64,000 bases of DNA from assembly GCF_001654835.1 (NCBI RefSeq), contig NZ_LXEP01000015.1:62001-126000 (forward strand), in the 5' to 3' direction. Source of the DNA: Buttiauxella gaviniae ATCC 51604. GTDB taxonomy: Bacteria; Pseudomonadota; Gammaproteobacteria; Enterobacterales; Enterobacteriaceae. The notes under the pieces are model-generated. The model had not been told where the DNA came from, made no database searches, and was given only the letters and a program-made list of their open reading frames with translations. This document shows, piece by piece, positions 21,521 through 31,405 of this stretch (the stretch's first letter is position 1; the number at the start of each line of letters is the position of its first letter). The position numbers and the translations under genes were made by a program.

Positions 21521-21545
21521 GCCCTGTGAATTTTCACCACAGGGC
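21521..21545. other. Hairpin between the YncE-like and receptor genes
   Basis: Perfect 8-bp stem GCCCTGTG/CACAGGGC with a 9-base loop in the 88-bp intercistronic gap. On the transcribed (minus) strand no T run follows, so it is more likely an RNA-processing or stability element than a terminator. Confidence 0.6.
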
Positions 21546-21572
21546 TTTATTGTTCTTTTAATGAAAAGTGAG

Positions 21573-22643
21573 TTAGATTTTTTCGAGATCGACTTTAATA
21601 ATGTAGTCCGGTTTTTTACCTATCTCTTTTTCACCCTGCTTCACGCTGGCATAAAGAGTGTGGCCATCCGCTGAGAGAGCAAGGCTATTAGGCAAGGCCG
21701 ATGTCACGATGCTGGCTTTCACTTTATAAGTATCAGCGTCGACAACGCTAATCAGCTGCGCGTTACGGTGAGTGATATACACCTCGTTGCGGCCATTGTT
21801 GTACATCACAGCCAGAGAGTTAATCACCTTAATACGATCAATGATTTTGCTGTCTTTTAGTGAAACCACCAAAACATCAGGTAAATCAGGATCGGTAATA
21901 AATGCACGCTCTTTTTTATTATCCAGCGCGATATTTAAGAAGAAGTGTTTTTTCTGCGGTTCAACTTTAACTCGCGAAATAATTTTATTATCGCTGGCAT
22001 CAAGCGTAATCAATTCCCCACTGCCGTTGACAGCATAAACTCGCCCTTTATCTTCATCGACAGTCAACCCGGTTGGATATTCACCCATATTTTCAATGGT
22101 CGCAATATGCTGCTGTTTTTGCGTGTCGATAACCCAAATAATACCTTTCTGAGTAACGCCTGATACATATAAGCGCTGGCGTTTTTTATCGAGCGCCATT
22201 TCACGGGTGTGAACGATTTCTTTGGGATTGCTGATATCACTCAGTTGAACCGTTTTAATCTCTTTGTCGGTGCGCGTATCAATAAGCGTGACAGCCCCTT
22301 CAAGGGTGTTACCGATATACAGAATATGGTTTTCTTCATCCAGCAGTGTGGCAAATACGCGTCGCTCAGTGGTGATTTTCCCCGTTGTCTTCAACGTGTC
22401 TGGGTTCAGCTTGTAGACCAGACCATCCGTTTTATCTTTATCAAACGAAGGGGCAGAGGCAGCAAACAGAACGTTTTGAGAGGCGTCATATGCCAGCTCA
22501 TAAACGCCATTACCCACCGGAACGGTAAGAAAGTCCTTTTCAGGGAGTGGTTTAGCGCTCGCGCTCAGTGAGCTCATCAATAGTGCGACGGTTAAAGCAA
22601 TGAAGCCCGATTTCTGGTATCCGTACAAAGTATGTCGATTCAT
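21573..22643 (-). CDS. YncE-like periplasmic beta-propeller protein
   Basis: Protein of 356 residues with an N-terminal signal peptide (about residues 1-30, hydrophobic FIALTVALLMSSLSASA) and repeated NHL/YVTN-type blades such as DKKRQRLYVSG, VDEDKGRVYAVNGSG and LALSADGHTLYASVK, giving a predicted seven-bladed propeller. It is related to E. coli YncE, which is iron-regulated and of unresolved function. A Fur-type promoter lies directly upstream and a TonB-dependent receptor directly downstream, so a role in handling an iron ligand in the periplasm is likely by context. I leave the symbol blank because the true yncE lies elsewhere in E. coli. Confidence 0.85.
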   Translation of the reverse strand: MNRHTLYGYQKSGFIALTVALLMSSLSASAKPLPEKDFLTVPVGNGVYELAYDASQNVLFAASAPSFDKDKTDGLVYKLNPDTLKTTGKITTERRVFATLLDEENHILYIGNTLEGAVTLIDTRTDKEIKTVQLSDISNPKEIVHTREMALDKKRQRLYVSGVTQKGIIWVIDTQKQQHIATIENMGEYPTGLTVDEDKGRVYAVNGSGELITLDASDNKIISRVKVEPQKKHFFLNIALDNKKERAFITDPDLPDVLVVSLKDSKIIDRIKVINSLAVMYNNGRNEVYITHRNAQLISVVDADTYKVKASIVTSALPNSLALSADGHTLYASVKQGEKEIGKKPDYIIKVDLEKI

Positions 22644-22651
22644 TTACTTAG

Positions 22652-22704
22652 ATTCACATTTATTTACGAATGTGAATGATAATAATTTTCAATTGCATTA
22701 TCAA
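22652..22704 (-). promoter_or_regulatory. Fur-type promoter of the YncE-like/TonB receptor unit
   Basis: On the minus strand: -35 TTGATA (22699-22704), 17-bp spacer, -10 TATCAT (22676-22681). A Fur 7-1-7 box, plus strand TGATAAT-A-ATTTTCA (22677-22691), has one mismatch to TGATAATnATTATCA and covers the -10. Between promoter and start codon an inverted repeat ATTCACATT/AATGTGAAT spans 22652-22677. Confidence 0.8.
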
Positions 22705-22712
22705 CAATAGAT

Positions 22713-22748
22713 AAAAAAAAGGCCAGCAATCAATGTTTGCTGGCCTTA
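22713..22748 (-). terminator. tktA terminator
   Basis: Stem AAGGCCAGCAA/TTGCTGGCCTT with a 7-base loop and eight T residues on the minus strand, 15 bp past the tktA stop. Confidence 0.92.
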
Positions 22749-22762
22749 GGGGGGATTACGTT

Positions 22763-24754
22763 TTACAGAACTGCTTTAGCTTGTTTCACTACGTTTGCAA
22801 CGGTGAAACCAAACTCTTCAAACAGAAGCTCAGCCGGAGCAGACTCACCGAAGGTGGTCATGCCCACAACTGCACCGTTCAGGCCAACGTATTTGTACCA
22901 GTAGTCAGCGATGCTGGCTTCGATAGCCACACGCGCAGCAACCGCTTTCGGCAGCACGGCTTCACGGTAAGCTGGATCTTGTTTGTCGAATGCATCAGTA
23001 GACGGCATGGAAACCACGCGCGCTTTGATGCCTTCAGCCGTCAGTTGATCCCACGCAGCCACTGCCAGTTCAACTTCTGAACCGGTTGCAATCAGAATCA
23101 GCTCAGGCGTGCCTGCACAATCTTTCAGAACGTATGCGCCACGGGCAACATCTGCCAGTTGCTGTTCGGTACGATCCTGCTGTGCCAGGTTCTGACGGGA
23201 GAAGATCAGCGCGGTCGGGCCGTCGTGACGTTCTACTGCGTATTTCCACGCCACCGCAGACTCAACCTGGTCACATGGACGCCATGTGCTCATGTTTGGT
23301 GTCACGCGCAGGGCAGCAAGCTGCTCTACAGGCTGGTGAGTTGGACCATCTTCGCCCAGACCGATTGAGTCGTGGGTGTAGACCATCACCTGGCGTTGCT
23401 TCATTAATGCTGCCATACGCACCGCGTTGCGGGCATATTCAACAAACATCAGGAAGGTAGAGGTGTACGGCAGGAAACCACCGTGCAGCGCGATACCGTT
23501 GGCAATCGCGGTCATACCGAATTCACGTACACCGTAATGGATGTAGTTACCGGCCAGATCTTCATTGATTGCTTTAGAACCAGACCAGATAGTCAGGTTA
23601 GAAGGCGCGAGGTCAGCGGAGCCGCCGAGGAATTCAGGCAGCAGGTGGCCGAATGCTTCGATGGTGTTCTGAGACGCTTTACGGCTGGCAATTTTTGCAG
23701 GGTTAGCTTGCAGGTTCTTGATGAACTCCTGCGCTTTAGCTGCGAAATCAGCAGGCATGTCGCCTTTCATACGACGGGTAAATTCAGCAGCTTCTTGCGG
23801 GAAGGCTTTAGCGTATGCAGCGAACTTCTCGTTCCATGCCGCTTCTTTAGCCTGACCTGCTTCTTTCGCGTCCCACTGAGCATAGATCTCAGACGGGATT
23901 TCGAATGGCGCGTGTTTCCAGCCCAGTGCTTCACGGGTCAGTGCGATTTCCGCGTCACCCAAAGGTGCGCCGTGGGAATCGTGCGTACCGGCTTTGTTTG
24001 GTGAACCGAAACCGATAATGGTTTTGCACATCAGCAGTGAAGGTTTGTCGGTAACGGCTTTAGCTTCTTCAACAGCGCGTTTGATTGCGTCTGCATCGTG
24101 ACCGTCAACGCCGCGTACTACGTGCCAGCCATAGGCTTCAAAGCGTTTCGCAGTATCGTCAGTGAACCAACCTTCAACGTGGCCGTCGATGGAGATACCG
24201 TTGTCATCATAGAAGGCAACCAGTTTACCCAGACCCAGCGTACCCGCCAGAGAGCAAACTTCATGGGAGATACCTTCCATCATGCAGCCATCACCCATAA
24301 AGGTGTAGGTGAAGTGGTCAACGATGTCGTGACCTGGACGGTTGAACTGTGCTGCCATGGTGCGTTCAGCAATTGCCATACCCACTGCGTTCGCAACACC
24401 CTGACCCAGCGGGCCAGTTGTGGTTTCAACACCCGCGGTGTAGCCCACTTCCGGGTGACCCGGAGTTTTGGAATGCAGCTGACGGAAGTTTTTCAGTTCT
24501 TCAATCGGCAGGTCATAACCTGTGAGGTGCAGCAAGCTATAGATCAGCATTGAGCCATGGCCGTTAGACAGCACGAAGCGGTCACGGTCAGCCCATGCAG
24601 GGTTCTGCGGGTTATGGTTCAGGAAATCGCGCCACAGGACTTCGGCAATGTCGGCCATACCCATAGGGGCGCCCGGGTGACCGGATTTGGCTTTTTGTAC
24701 TGCGTCCATGCTGAGTGCACGAATAGCATTGGCAAGCTCTTTACGAGAGGACAT
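22763..24754 (-). CDS. tktA: TktA, transketolase
   Basis: Thiamine-diphosphate enzyme of 663 residues moving two-carbon units in the non-oxidative pentose phosphate pathway. The ThDP motif [12 protein letters not shown] (about 153-164) and N-terminal [15 protein letters not shown] (about 21-35) are intact; length equals E. coli TktA. Neighbouring loiP is divergent, as in E. coli; the flanking YncE-like gene is an insertion by comparison. The 265-bp gap to loiP shows no clear regulatory motif. Confidence 0.97.
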   Translation of the reverse strand: MSSRKELANAIRALSMDAVQKAKSGHPGAPMGMADIAEVLWRDFLNHNPQNPAWADRDRFVLSNGHGSMLIYSLLHLTGYDLPIEELKNFRQLHSKTPGHPEVGYTAGVETTTGPLGQGVANAVGMAIAERTMAAQFNRPGHDIVDHFTYTFMGDGCMMEGISHEVCSLAGTLGLGKLVAFYDDNGISIDGHVEGWFTDDTAKRFEAYGWHVVRGVDGHDADAIKRAVEEAKAVTDKPSLLMCKTIIGFGSPNKAGTHDSHGAPLGDAEIALTREALGWKHAPFEIPSEIYAQWDAKEAGQAKEAAWNEKFAAYAKAFPQEAAEFTRRMKGDMPADFAAKAQEFIKNLQANPAKIASRKASQNTIEAFGHLLPEFLGGSADLAPSNLTIWSGSKAINEDLAGNYIHYGVREFGMTAIANGIALHGGFLPYTSTFLMFVEYARNAVRMAALMKQRQVMVYTHDSIGLGEDGPTHQPVEQLAALRVTPNMSTWRPCDQVESAVAWKYAVERHDGPTALIFSRQNLAQQDRTEQQLADVARGAYVLKDCAGTPELILIATGSEVELAVAAWDQLTAEGIKARVVSMPSTDAFDKQDPAYREAVLPKAVAARVAIEASIADYWYKYVGLNGAVVGMTTFGESAPAELLFEEFGFTVANVVKQAKAVL

Positions 24755-25019
24755 TTTGACTCCAGATCGGATGGTTGAAGGTCAGGCCTTGACTACTATG
24801 CGTTATGGGCTACGCCCAAAAAATTGCCATCAATGTACCGCAAGCCGTGTGCCATGTACATGGAGCATCCTTTTGTCCGGTTAAGAAATCTCTGGAAGCT
24901 GCTCGCATGTTGCGCAAGTTACTGCGCGAGTTTAAGTAACTTCTTTATACTGAAGCGACTAGCCAACGGTTTGTGGCTGAAACACCTCTGAGCAGTTATC
25001 ACTAATTAAGGATATTGGC

Positions 25020-25778
25020 ATGAAATTGCGCCCAATTTTATTAAGCCTGAGCGTTGCTGCCCTTCTGAGCGGCTGCCAGAACATGGACTCTAACGGTCTG
25101 CTCGCTTCCGGTGCGGAAGCATTTCAGGCGTACACATTAAGTGATGCGCAGGTGAAAGAGTTGAGTGACAAATCTTGTGCTGAGCTCGACAGCAAAGCGA
25201 GCATTGCACCAGCTAGTAGTGAATATGCTAAACGTCTAAGCAAAATTTCCTCAGCCCTGGGCGACAACATCAACGGCATGCCGGTGAACTACAAGGTGTA
25301 TGTCACCAAAGATGTGAACGCGTTTGCGATGGCTAATGGCTGTATCCGCGTATACAGCGGCCTGATGGACATGATGAACGATAACGAAGTCGAAGCAGTT
25401 ATCGGCCACGAAATGGGTCACGTTGCACTCGGTCATGTGAAGAAAGGCATGCAGGTTGCATTGGGCACTAACGCAGCCCGCGTAGCAGCAGCCTCAGCGG
25501 GCGGAGTGATTGGTAGTTTATCGCAGTCACAACTGGGCGATTTGGGTGAAAAACTAGTGAACGCACAGTTCTCCCAACGCCAGGAGTCTGAAGCTGATGA
25601 CTACTCGTATGATTTGTTGAGAAAACGTGGAATCAACCCAATTGGCCTCGCGACCAGTTTTGAGAAGTTAGCGAAGGCAGAAGAAGGCCGCCAAAGCTCG
25701 ATGCTTGATGACCACCCTGCTTCAGCCGAACGTGCTCAGCATATTCGCGACCGTATGGCTGCAGATGGTTTGAAGTAA
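25020..25778 (+). CDS. loiP: LoiP (YggG), M48-family metalloprotease lipoprotein
   Basis: Zinc protease of 252 residues. The signal peptide ends in the lipobox LLSGC, lipidated Cys19; the metal site is His130-Glu131-x-x-His134 in IGHEMGHVALGH, with a third ligand probably in ESEADDYSYD. In E. coli LoiP is an outer-membrane protease that interacts with YfgC/BepA-type partners and cleaves Phe-Phe bonds, especially at low osmolarity. AAGGA precedes the ATG by about 9 bases. Confidence 0.95.
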   Translation: MKLRPILLSLSVAALLSGCQNMDSNGLLASGAEAFQAYTLSDAQVKELSDKSCAELDSKASIAPASSEYAKRLSKISSALGDNINGMPVNYKVYVTKDVNAFAMANGCIRVYSGLMDMMNDNEVEAVIGHEMGHVALGHVKKGMQVALGTNAARVAAASAGGVIGSLSQSQLGDLGEKLVNAQFSQRQESEADDYSYDLLRKRGINPIGLATSFEKLAKAEEGRQSSMLDDHPASAERAQHIRDRMAADGLK

Positions 25779-25820
25779 CTTCAGTCAACTAAGCACTTCA
25801 GGCGTTATTGTCGCAGACAG

Positions 25821-25893
25821 TTTGAACCCGGACAGCGCGCAGCCACCGGAGCGTACACACAGTACGTGAGGATGGCGAGCACTGCCCGGGTTT
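25821..25893. repeat. Intergenic inverted repeat (about 70 bp, non-ERIC)
   Basis: Long imperfect palindrome with arms AACCCGGACAG and CTGCCCGGGTT and an inner pair GTAC/GTAC, filling the loiP-speB gap between two convergent genes. I recall similar elements in other enterobacterial intergenic regions. It may also act as a two-way terminator. Confidence 0.65.
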
Positions 25894-25917
25894 AAAATGG
25901 CAAGTAAAATAGCCTGA

Positions 25918-26838
25918 TTACTCGCCCTTCTTAGCCGCCTGGATATACAGCATTTCTAGCGCGAGAGTTGCGCCAGCCAGTGCAGTAATTTCAGACTGGT
26001 CGTAAGCCGGAGACACTTCCACAACGTCCATACCAACGATGTTCAGGTCTTTCAAACCACGAACCAGTTTCAGTGCGCGGTCAGTCGTCAAACCACCGAT
26101 AACCGGAGTACCGGTACCTGGTGCGAAAGCAGGGTCGATACAGTCGATATCAAAGGTCAGATAAACCGGCATATCGCCAACAATCTGCTTAACCTGAGCC
26201 AGCACGTCGTCAACAGTTCGGTCGTTAACCTGGCCTGCATCCAGCACGGTGAAACCGTTGTCTTTATCGAACTCAGTACGGATACCAATTTGCACTGAGT
26301 GGTTCGGGTCGATCAAACCTTCTTTAGGTGCGGTGTAGAACATCGTGCCGTGGTCGAACTCGCAACCATTCGCATAGGTATCGGTGTGCGCATCGAAATG
26401 AACCAGTGCCATTTTACCGAAGTGCTTCGCGTGGGCGCGCAACAGCGGAAGAGTCACAAAGTGGTCACCGCCGAACGAGAGCATACGCTTGCCAGCAGCC
26501 AGCAGTTTTTCTGCGTGAGCTTGCAGACGTTCGCTCATGTCACGCGCATCACCGAAGGCGTAAACCAGATCGCCGCAGTCAACAACGTTCAAACGCTCGC
26601 GCACATCGAAGTTCCACGGGAAGCGGTTGCCTTCCCATGCCAGGTTGGTAGACACCTGACGGATTGCCGCAGGGCCGTGACGACCACCTGCACGGCCAGA
26701 CGTTGCCGCATCAAAAGGAACGCCAGTGATAACCCAATCAGCATCGCTGGCATATGGCATAAAGTTCAGCGGAAAACGTAAAAAACCGAAGGCATTGGAT
26801 ACCAGGGAATTGTCGTACTGATGGCCTAAGGTGCTCAT
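25918..26838 (-). CDS. speB: SpeB, agmatinase
   Basis: Manganese ureohydrolase of 306 residues that splits agmatine to putrescine and urea. Metal ligands: His126 in SFGGDHF; Asp149, His151 and Asp153 in FDAHTDTY; and the FDIDCIDP pair near 229-236. It follows speA on the same strand, but a terminator and a short ERIC lie between them, so it probably also has its own promoter. Confidence 0.97.
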   Translation of the reverse strand: MSTLGHQYDNSLVSNAFGFLRFPLNFMPYASDADWVITGVPFDAATSGRAGGRHGPAAIRQVSTNLAWEGNRFPWNFDVRERLNVVDCGDLVYAFGDARDMSERLQAHAEKLLAAGKRMLSFGGDHFVTLPLLRAHAKHFGKMALVHFDAHTDTYANGCEFDHGTMFYTAPKEGLIDPNHSVQIGIRTEFDKDNGFTVLDAGQVNDRTVDDVLAQVKQIVGDMPVYLTFDIDCIDPAFAPGTGTPVIGGLTTDRALKLVRGLKDLNIVGMDVVEVSPAYDQSEITALAGATLALEMLYIQAAKKGE

Positions 26839-26868
26839 GGTTTGACCTCACGATGATGGTAATGATTA

Positions 26869-26918
26869 GCAAAAAAAAGTCCCCTCCGCGTCGTTAAACC
26901 CGACGAGGAAGGGACTGT
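26869..26918 (-). terminator. speA terminator
   Basis: Long hairpin with outer arms AGTCCC/GGGACT and inner CGTCG/CGACG, then eight T residues on the minus strand. It sits between the speA stop and the speB start. Confidence 0.85.
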
Positions 26919-26987
26919 ATTCATTCAGACTGCTTGTTGGCACGGATTATCGCCGAACGCAGCCTTATTTGTATACTAATTACTCTA

Positions 26988-27054
26988 GTAATTCGCGTTG
27001 CAGGTAGGCGGTAAGTGAGTGCAGCCAACACACCTGCGACTCGAAGTACGCCGA
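26988..27054. repeat. ERIC repeat 2 (core deleted)
   Basis: Outer ERIC arms (TAATTCGCGTTGCAG and TGCGACTCGAAGTACG) are present, but the central 44-bp core is missing. It lies immediately after the speA stop codon. Confidence 0.8.
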
Positions 27055-27059
27055 GTAAT

Positions 27060-29036
27060 TTACTCGTCTTCTAAATAAGTATAGCCATACAACCCAGCCT
27101 CGAACTCTTCGAGGAACTGCTGCTGCAAACCAGCATCCAGATCGGTCTGTTTAACCTGATCACGGAAATGCTTCAGCAAGGTTTTTGGATCAAGCTGAAC
27201 ATATTCCAGCATGTCCGCAACGGTATCGCCTTCGTCAGAAAGCTCGACCTCTACGCTGCCGTCAGGGAAGACAAACACATCAACCGCTTCTGTATCACCA
27301 AACAGGTTGTGCATGTTGCCCAGAATTTCCTGGTATGCGCCAACCATGAAGAAGCCCAACAGTGGCGGGTTTTCTGCATCGTATTCTGGCATCGGCATGG
27401 TTGTCGCAATGCCGTCACCGTCGATGTAGTGATCGATAGCACCGTCGGAGTCACAAGTGATATCCAGCAGTACCGCGCGACGCTCAGGAACCTGGTTCAG
27501 CCCTTCAAGCGGCAGCACCGGGAACAGCTGATCGATGCCCCATGCATCCGGCATCGACTGGAACAGCGAGAAGTTGACGTAAATCTTATCCGCCATACGC
27601 TCTTGCAGCTCGTCGATGATCGGACGGTGTGCGCGGTTGCTTGGGTCGAGCAGGCGCTGAATTTCATGGCACATGCTCAGATAAAGCTGCTCCGCCCAGG
27701 CACGTTCTTGCAAAGAGAAACTCCCTGCGGAATAGCCGGTATGGATATCATGCAAATCATTCTGGCTATCGTGCAGCCATTCACGCAGCGAGCGACGGTT
27801 GTTCGGCTCGTGCATTTCGCCCCAGGTTTCCCACATGCTTTGCAGCGCACGGGACGCGTCTGCAGCCGGAGCCGTTGGCGTGGTGTATTCGTTACGCTCA
27901 ACACCGATGATGTTAGACACCAGAACGGTGTGGTGCGCGGTTACCGCACGACCAGACTCAGTGATAACCGTTGGGTGTGGCAGGCCGTTTTCTTCACACG
28001 CGTCGCCAATCGCCCAAATGATGTTGTTCGCATATTCGTTCAGGCCGTAGTTGACCGAACAATCGGACTGAGAACGCGTCCCTTCATAGTCAACACCCAG
28101 ACCGCCGCCCACATCGAAGCATTCGATGTTAACGCCCATCTTGTGCAGTTCAACGTAGAAGCGAGAGGACTCACGAACGCCAGTAGCGATATCGCGAATG
28201 TTCGCCATTTGCGAACCAAGGTGGAAGTGCAGCAATTGCAGGCTGTCGATACGACCGGCTTCACGCAACATCTCAACCAATTGCAGAACCTGCGTCGCCG
28301 CCAGACCGAATTTGGATTTCTCGCCGCCTGAAGACTGCCATTTGCCGGAGCCTTGTGACGCCAGACGCGCACGCACGCCAAGACGCGGCACCACATTCAG
28401 GCGCTCTGCTTCTTCCAATACGATGCGGATTTCCGACATCTTCTCGATGACCAGATAAACCTTGTGGCCCATCTTCTCGCCGATCAACGCCAGGCGGATG
28501 TATTCACGGTCTTTATAGCCGTTACACACAATAACCGAACGCGTCATACCGGCATGAGCCAGAACCGCCATCAGTTCCGCTTTAGAACCCGCTTCCAGGC
28601 CCAGAGGCTCACCGGAATGAATCAGTGATTCAATGACGCGACGGTGCTGGTTCACTTTGATTGGGTAAACGAGGAAATAGTCGCCTTTGTAGCCGTAGGA
28701 TTCACGAGCACGCTTGAACGCTGCATTTATAGAACGCAGGCGGTGCTGCAAAATCTGCGGGAAGCAGAACAGTGCAGGTAAACGCTGCCCCTGTGCTTCA
28801 CGGGCTTTTACGAGTTCAGCAAGATCAACACGCGCTTCCGGGACATCCGGGTCCGGGCAAACGGTAATGTGACCGAGTTCGTTGACGTCGTAATAGTTAT
28901 TACCCCACCAGGCAATATTGTAAGTACGCAGCATCTTGCTGGCTTCCTGGGAACTCATGGCAATCTCCTGCATGGAGCGGTGTACATCCTGCTCGCCCAC
29001 TGACGAACCCGAAACAGAAGAGATTTTGTCAGACAT
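27060..29036 (-). CDS. speA: SpeA, biosynthetic arginine decarboxylase
   Basis: PLP-dependent fold-III decarboxylase of 658 residues converting arginine to agmatine, the first step of the SpeA-SpeB putrescine route. The PLP lysine is Lys127 in [11 protein letters not shown], and the [10 protein letters not shown] loop binds the cofactor phosphate. The start at 29034-29036 has GAGGTT upstream and gives the E. coli length; a 10-codon longer form is less likely. Its first 8 bases overlap the end of yqgB. Confidence 0.97.
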   Translation of the reverse strand: MSDKISSVSGSSVGEQDVHRSMQEIAMSSQEASKMLRTYNIAWWGNNYYDVNELGHITVCPDPDVPEARVDLAELVKAREAQGQRLPALFCFPQILQHRLRSINAAFKRARESYGYKGDYFLVYPIKVNQHRRVIESLIHSGEPLGLEAGSKAELMAVLAHAGMTRSVIVCNGYKDREYIRLALIGEKMGHKVYLVIEKMSEIRIVLEEAERLNVVPRLGVRARLASQGSGKWQSSGGEKSKFGLAATQVLQLVEMLREAGRIDSLQLLHFHLGSQMANIRDIATGVRESSRFYVELHKMGVNIECFDVGGGLGVDYEGTRSQSDCSVNYGLNEYANNIIWAIGDACEENGLPHPTVITESGRAVTAHHTVLVSNIIGVERNEYTTPTAPAADASRALQSMWETWGEMHEPNNRRSLREWLHDSQNDLHDIHTGYSAGSFSLQERAWAEQLYLSMCHEIQRLLDPSNRAHRPIIDELQERMADKIYVNFSLFQSMPDAWGIDQLFPVLPLEGLNQVPERRAVLLDITCDSDGAIDHYIDGDGIATTMPMPEYDAENPPLLGFFMVGAYQEILGNMHNLFGDTEAVDVFVFPDGSVEVELSDEGDTVADMLEYVQLDPKTLLKHFRDQVKQTDLDAGLQQQFLEEFEAGLYGYTYLEDE

Positions 29037-29175
29037 GGCGAACCTCAAATTTAAACGAATGTGCAAAACTGTTGACTACTATCGCAGGGGTATCCCGCAA
29101 TAACAACCCATTAACGGCGCGTAAAAGCAGCATAAGACGCTGACAGACTAACTGTGCGACCGGTTTCTTTTTCAT
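29029..29175 (-). CDS. yqgB: YqgB, small acid-response protein homologue
   Basis: Peptide of 48 residues starting MKKKPVAQL and containing AIVVNSF, both shared with E. coli YqgB; the middle is divergent and the C-terminus somewhat longer. It overlaps the speA start by 8 bases, as the E. coli gene nearly does, suggesting coupling. E. coli YqgB has been linked to acid adaptation. The call rests on terminal similarity and position. Confidence 0.7.
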   Translation of the reverse strand: MKKKPVAQLVCQRLMLLLRAVNGLLLRDTPAIVVNSFAHSFKFEVRHV

Positions 29176-29844
29176 ATCATAGTAAAACACGTAACCGAAC
29201 TCCGTTGCGCGGAGCGGCGAAACCACGAGAATACTCTTATCGATGACAAGAGAGCCCAAGTTCTGAATTTCGAGGGTTTAAAAACCGGCCCGAGAATCCA
29301 TCGATGCGCCAAGATGGGTATAACATCGGCAGGAATGCAGTTGTAGCAAAGAGTTGCTGGATGCGAGGAGCATATGCACGACCTGGACGGTCGCCAGAGT
29401 TTGCGAATTAAAACGGTTTTTCAATCGTATCACCTCCACGCATACGGTTTGGGTATGCGACAAGCCAAAGCTCAGAAATTTGCTCAACCCGGCTGGAAGT
29501 GGGCAACACAAAAACTGTGTGCTTGTTGAATGAGCCGCGCGCGCCGCTTTATACCGATAAAAGCCGAAAATTGCAAAGTAAAAATCCCTGGATTGCGGCA
29601 CTGTCAGTAAAATTTGCCACCCGAGATTATTTGCGCAGACTTGCAGGCGTAAAAATCACTGGTAATCTGATTAATGGATAACCTAGAATAGACGTCCAGA
29701 TGTTAATCCATCTATACCGATTAACTGTTAGACTGCCTGAAATGAAACCTGTGGTGAAAACTCACGTTACCAGTACATTGCACTGGTTCGAGCGCCGATA
29801 AACAGCAGTCTGCACTAACCTAATTCTCTTAGGGTGAATAAAAC
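29176..29844. promoter_or_regulatory. yqgB-metK divergent intergenic region with MetJ boxes
   Basis: No convincing gene in 669 bp. Tandem 8-bp met boxes AGACGTCC-AGATGTTA-ATCCATCT run from 29690 to 29713, in the metK leader; the first matches the AGACGTCT consensus at 7/8. A possible -10 TAGAAT lies at 29684-29689 without a good -35. MetJ with S-adenosylmethionine would repress metK. The remainder shows nothing I can name. Confidence 0.65.
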
Positions 29845-30999
29845 ATGGCCAAACACCTCTTTACGTCCGAGTCTGTATCAGAAGGGCATCCCGATAAAAT
29901 CGCTGACCAAATCTCCGATGCGGTGCTTGATGCGATCCTGGAACAGGATCCAAAAGCGCGCGTAGCTTGCGAAACTTACGTGAAAACCGGCATGGTTCTG
30001 GTTGGCGGTGAAATCACCACCAGCGCCTGGGTTGATATCGAAGAGATCACTCGTCAAACGATTCGTGAAATCGGCTACGTGCATTCTGATATGGGCTTTG
30101 ATGCCAACTCTTGCGCAGTGCTGAGCGCTATCGGTAAGCAGTCCCCGGATATCAACCAGGGCGTTGACCGTACTGACCCGCTGGAGCAAGGTGCAGGCGA
30201 CCAGGGCCTTATGTTTGGTTATGCGACCAACGAAACCGAAGTGCTGATGCCAGCGCCAATCACTTACGCACACCGTCTGGTTCAACGCCAGGCTGAAGTT
30301 CGTAAGAATGGCTCACTGCCATGGTTGCGTCCGGATGCAAAAAGCCAGATCACTTTCCAGTATGACGACGGTAAAATCGTTGGCATCGATGCGGTCGTTT
30401 TGTCTACTCAGCATTCAGAAGATGTTGCACTGAAAACGCTGCAAGAAGCGGTGATGGAAGAGATCATCAAGCCAGTTCTGCCAGCAGAATGGTTGAATGC
30501 TTCCACTAAATACCACATCAACCCAACAGGCCGTTTTGTTATCGGTGGTCCAATGGGTGACTGCGGTCTGACCGGTCGTAAAATTATCGTTGATACCTAC
30601 GGCGGCATGGCTCGTCACGGTGGCGGCGCATTCTCTGGTAAAGATCCATCTAAAGTGGACCGATCTGCGGCGTATGCGGCACGTTATGTGGCGAAAAACA
30701 TCGTTGCTGCGGGCCTTGCTGACCGTTGTGAAATCCAGGTCTCTTACGCAATCGGCGTTGCTGAGCCAACTTCCATCATGGTTGAAACCTTCGGTACTGA
30801 GAAAATCTCTACCGAGCAATTGACCCTGCTGGTACGTGAGTTCTTCGACCTGCGTCCGTACGGCCTGATTCAGATGCTGGATCTGCTGCACCCAATTTAC
30901 AAAGAAACCGCAGCATACGGTCACTTTGGTCGTGAGCATTTCCCTTGGGAAAAAACCGACAAAGCAGAATTGCTGCGTGATGCTGCTGGCCTGAAATAA
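29845..30999 (+). CDS. metK: MetK, S-adenosylmethionine synthase
   Basis: Essential enzyme of 384 residues making S-adenosylmethionine from methionine and ATP. Motifs: [15 protein letters not shown] (about 12-26), [12 protein letters not shown] (about 115-126) and [14 protein letters not shown] (about 259-272). Length equals E. coli MetK. MetJ boxes lie upstream and a strong terminator downstream. Confidence 0.99.
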   Translation: MAKHLFTSESVSEGHPDKIADQISDAVLDAILEQDPKARVACETYVKTGMVLVGGEITTSAWVDIEEITRQTIREIGYVHSDMGFDANSCAVLSAIGKQSPDINQGVDRTDPLEQGAGDQGLMFGYATNETEVLMPAPITYAHRLVQRQAEVRKNGSLPWLRPDAKSQITFQYDDGKIVGIDAVVLSTQHSEDVALKTLQEAVMEEIIKPVLPAEWLNASTKYHINPTGRFVIGGPMGDCGLTGRKIIVDTYGGMARHGGGAFSGKDPSKVDRSAAYAARYVAKNIVAAGLADRCEIQVSYAIGVAEPTSIMVETFGTEKISTEQLTLLVREFFDLRPYGLIQMLDLLHPIYKETAAYGHFGREHFPWEKTDKAELLRDAAGLK

Positions 31000-31026
31000 C
31001 CTCTAGCCAGTTCACCATCAAACTTT

Positions 31027-31058
31027 AAAGGCCAGCGCTTCGCTGGCCTTTTTCTTTT
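31027..31058 (+). terminator. metK terminator
   Basis: Stem AAAGGCCAGCG/CGCTGGCCTTT with a tight loop, followed by TTTCTTTTTT, 28 bp past the metK stop. Confidence 0.95.
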
Positions 31059-31118
31059 TTACCCCCCTACAACACTTAAATCCTCTTCCCGCAAAATCTC
31101 TCGTAACAAACAACACCA

Positions 31119-31336
31119 GTGGAAACGGTTACATTGGCGTTAACAAGGCATTAATTAAGACAGTTCTGCATGACAACATTTTGTTGCTGCGCTAGTTACA
31201 AAACATTTCAGATTAGTCTTGCATGGAAAATTTTGGTTTTATTTTCTACACTCAATTCACTGTTTTAATTATATAAATTACATATACAGTTCTTGACACT
31301 AGTGTAACCGATTACACTAACGTGAGTTGAATCACA
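31119..31336 (+). promoter_or_regulatory. galP control region: two Gal operators and a CRP-like site
   Basis: GTGGAAACGGTTACAT (31119-31134) and GTGTAACCGATTACAC (31302-31317) match the GalR/GalS operator pattern and lie 183 bp apart, a spacing suited to looping. A -35 TTGACA is at 31293-31298. A CRP core CGTGA-N6-TCACA lies at 31321-31336. The rest of the metK-galP gap (31059-31405) is AT-rich without genes. Confidence 0.75.
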
Positions 31337-31405
31337 CAATTTTACGTCGCGTTAACCTAACCTTAATAGCGAGATATCCCCCAAATTATTCAACTGGAGA
31401 GCACT

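Noticed and set aside
24687..24884. Small frame upstream of tktA
   Set aside because: Overlaps the tktA start in antisense and shows no conserved features or ribosome site.
27168..28331. 387-codon open frame on the plus strand opposite speA
   Set aside because: Fully antisense to the well-supported speA; the protein has no recognisable domain and the frame is a by-product of speA codon use.
29278..29601. Possible 107-residue gene between yqgB and metK (minus strand)
   Set aside because: No good ribosome site, no recognisable domain, and unusual composition; not enough to call a gene.
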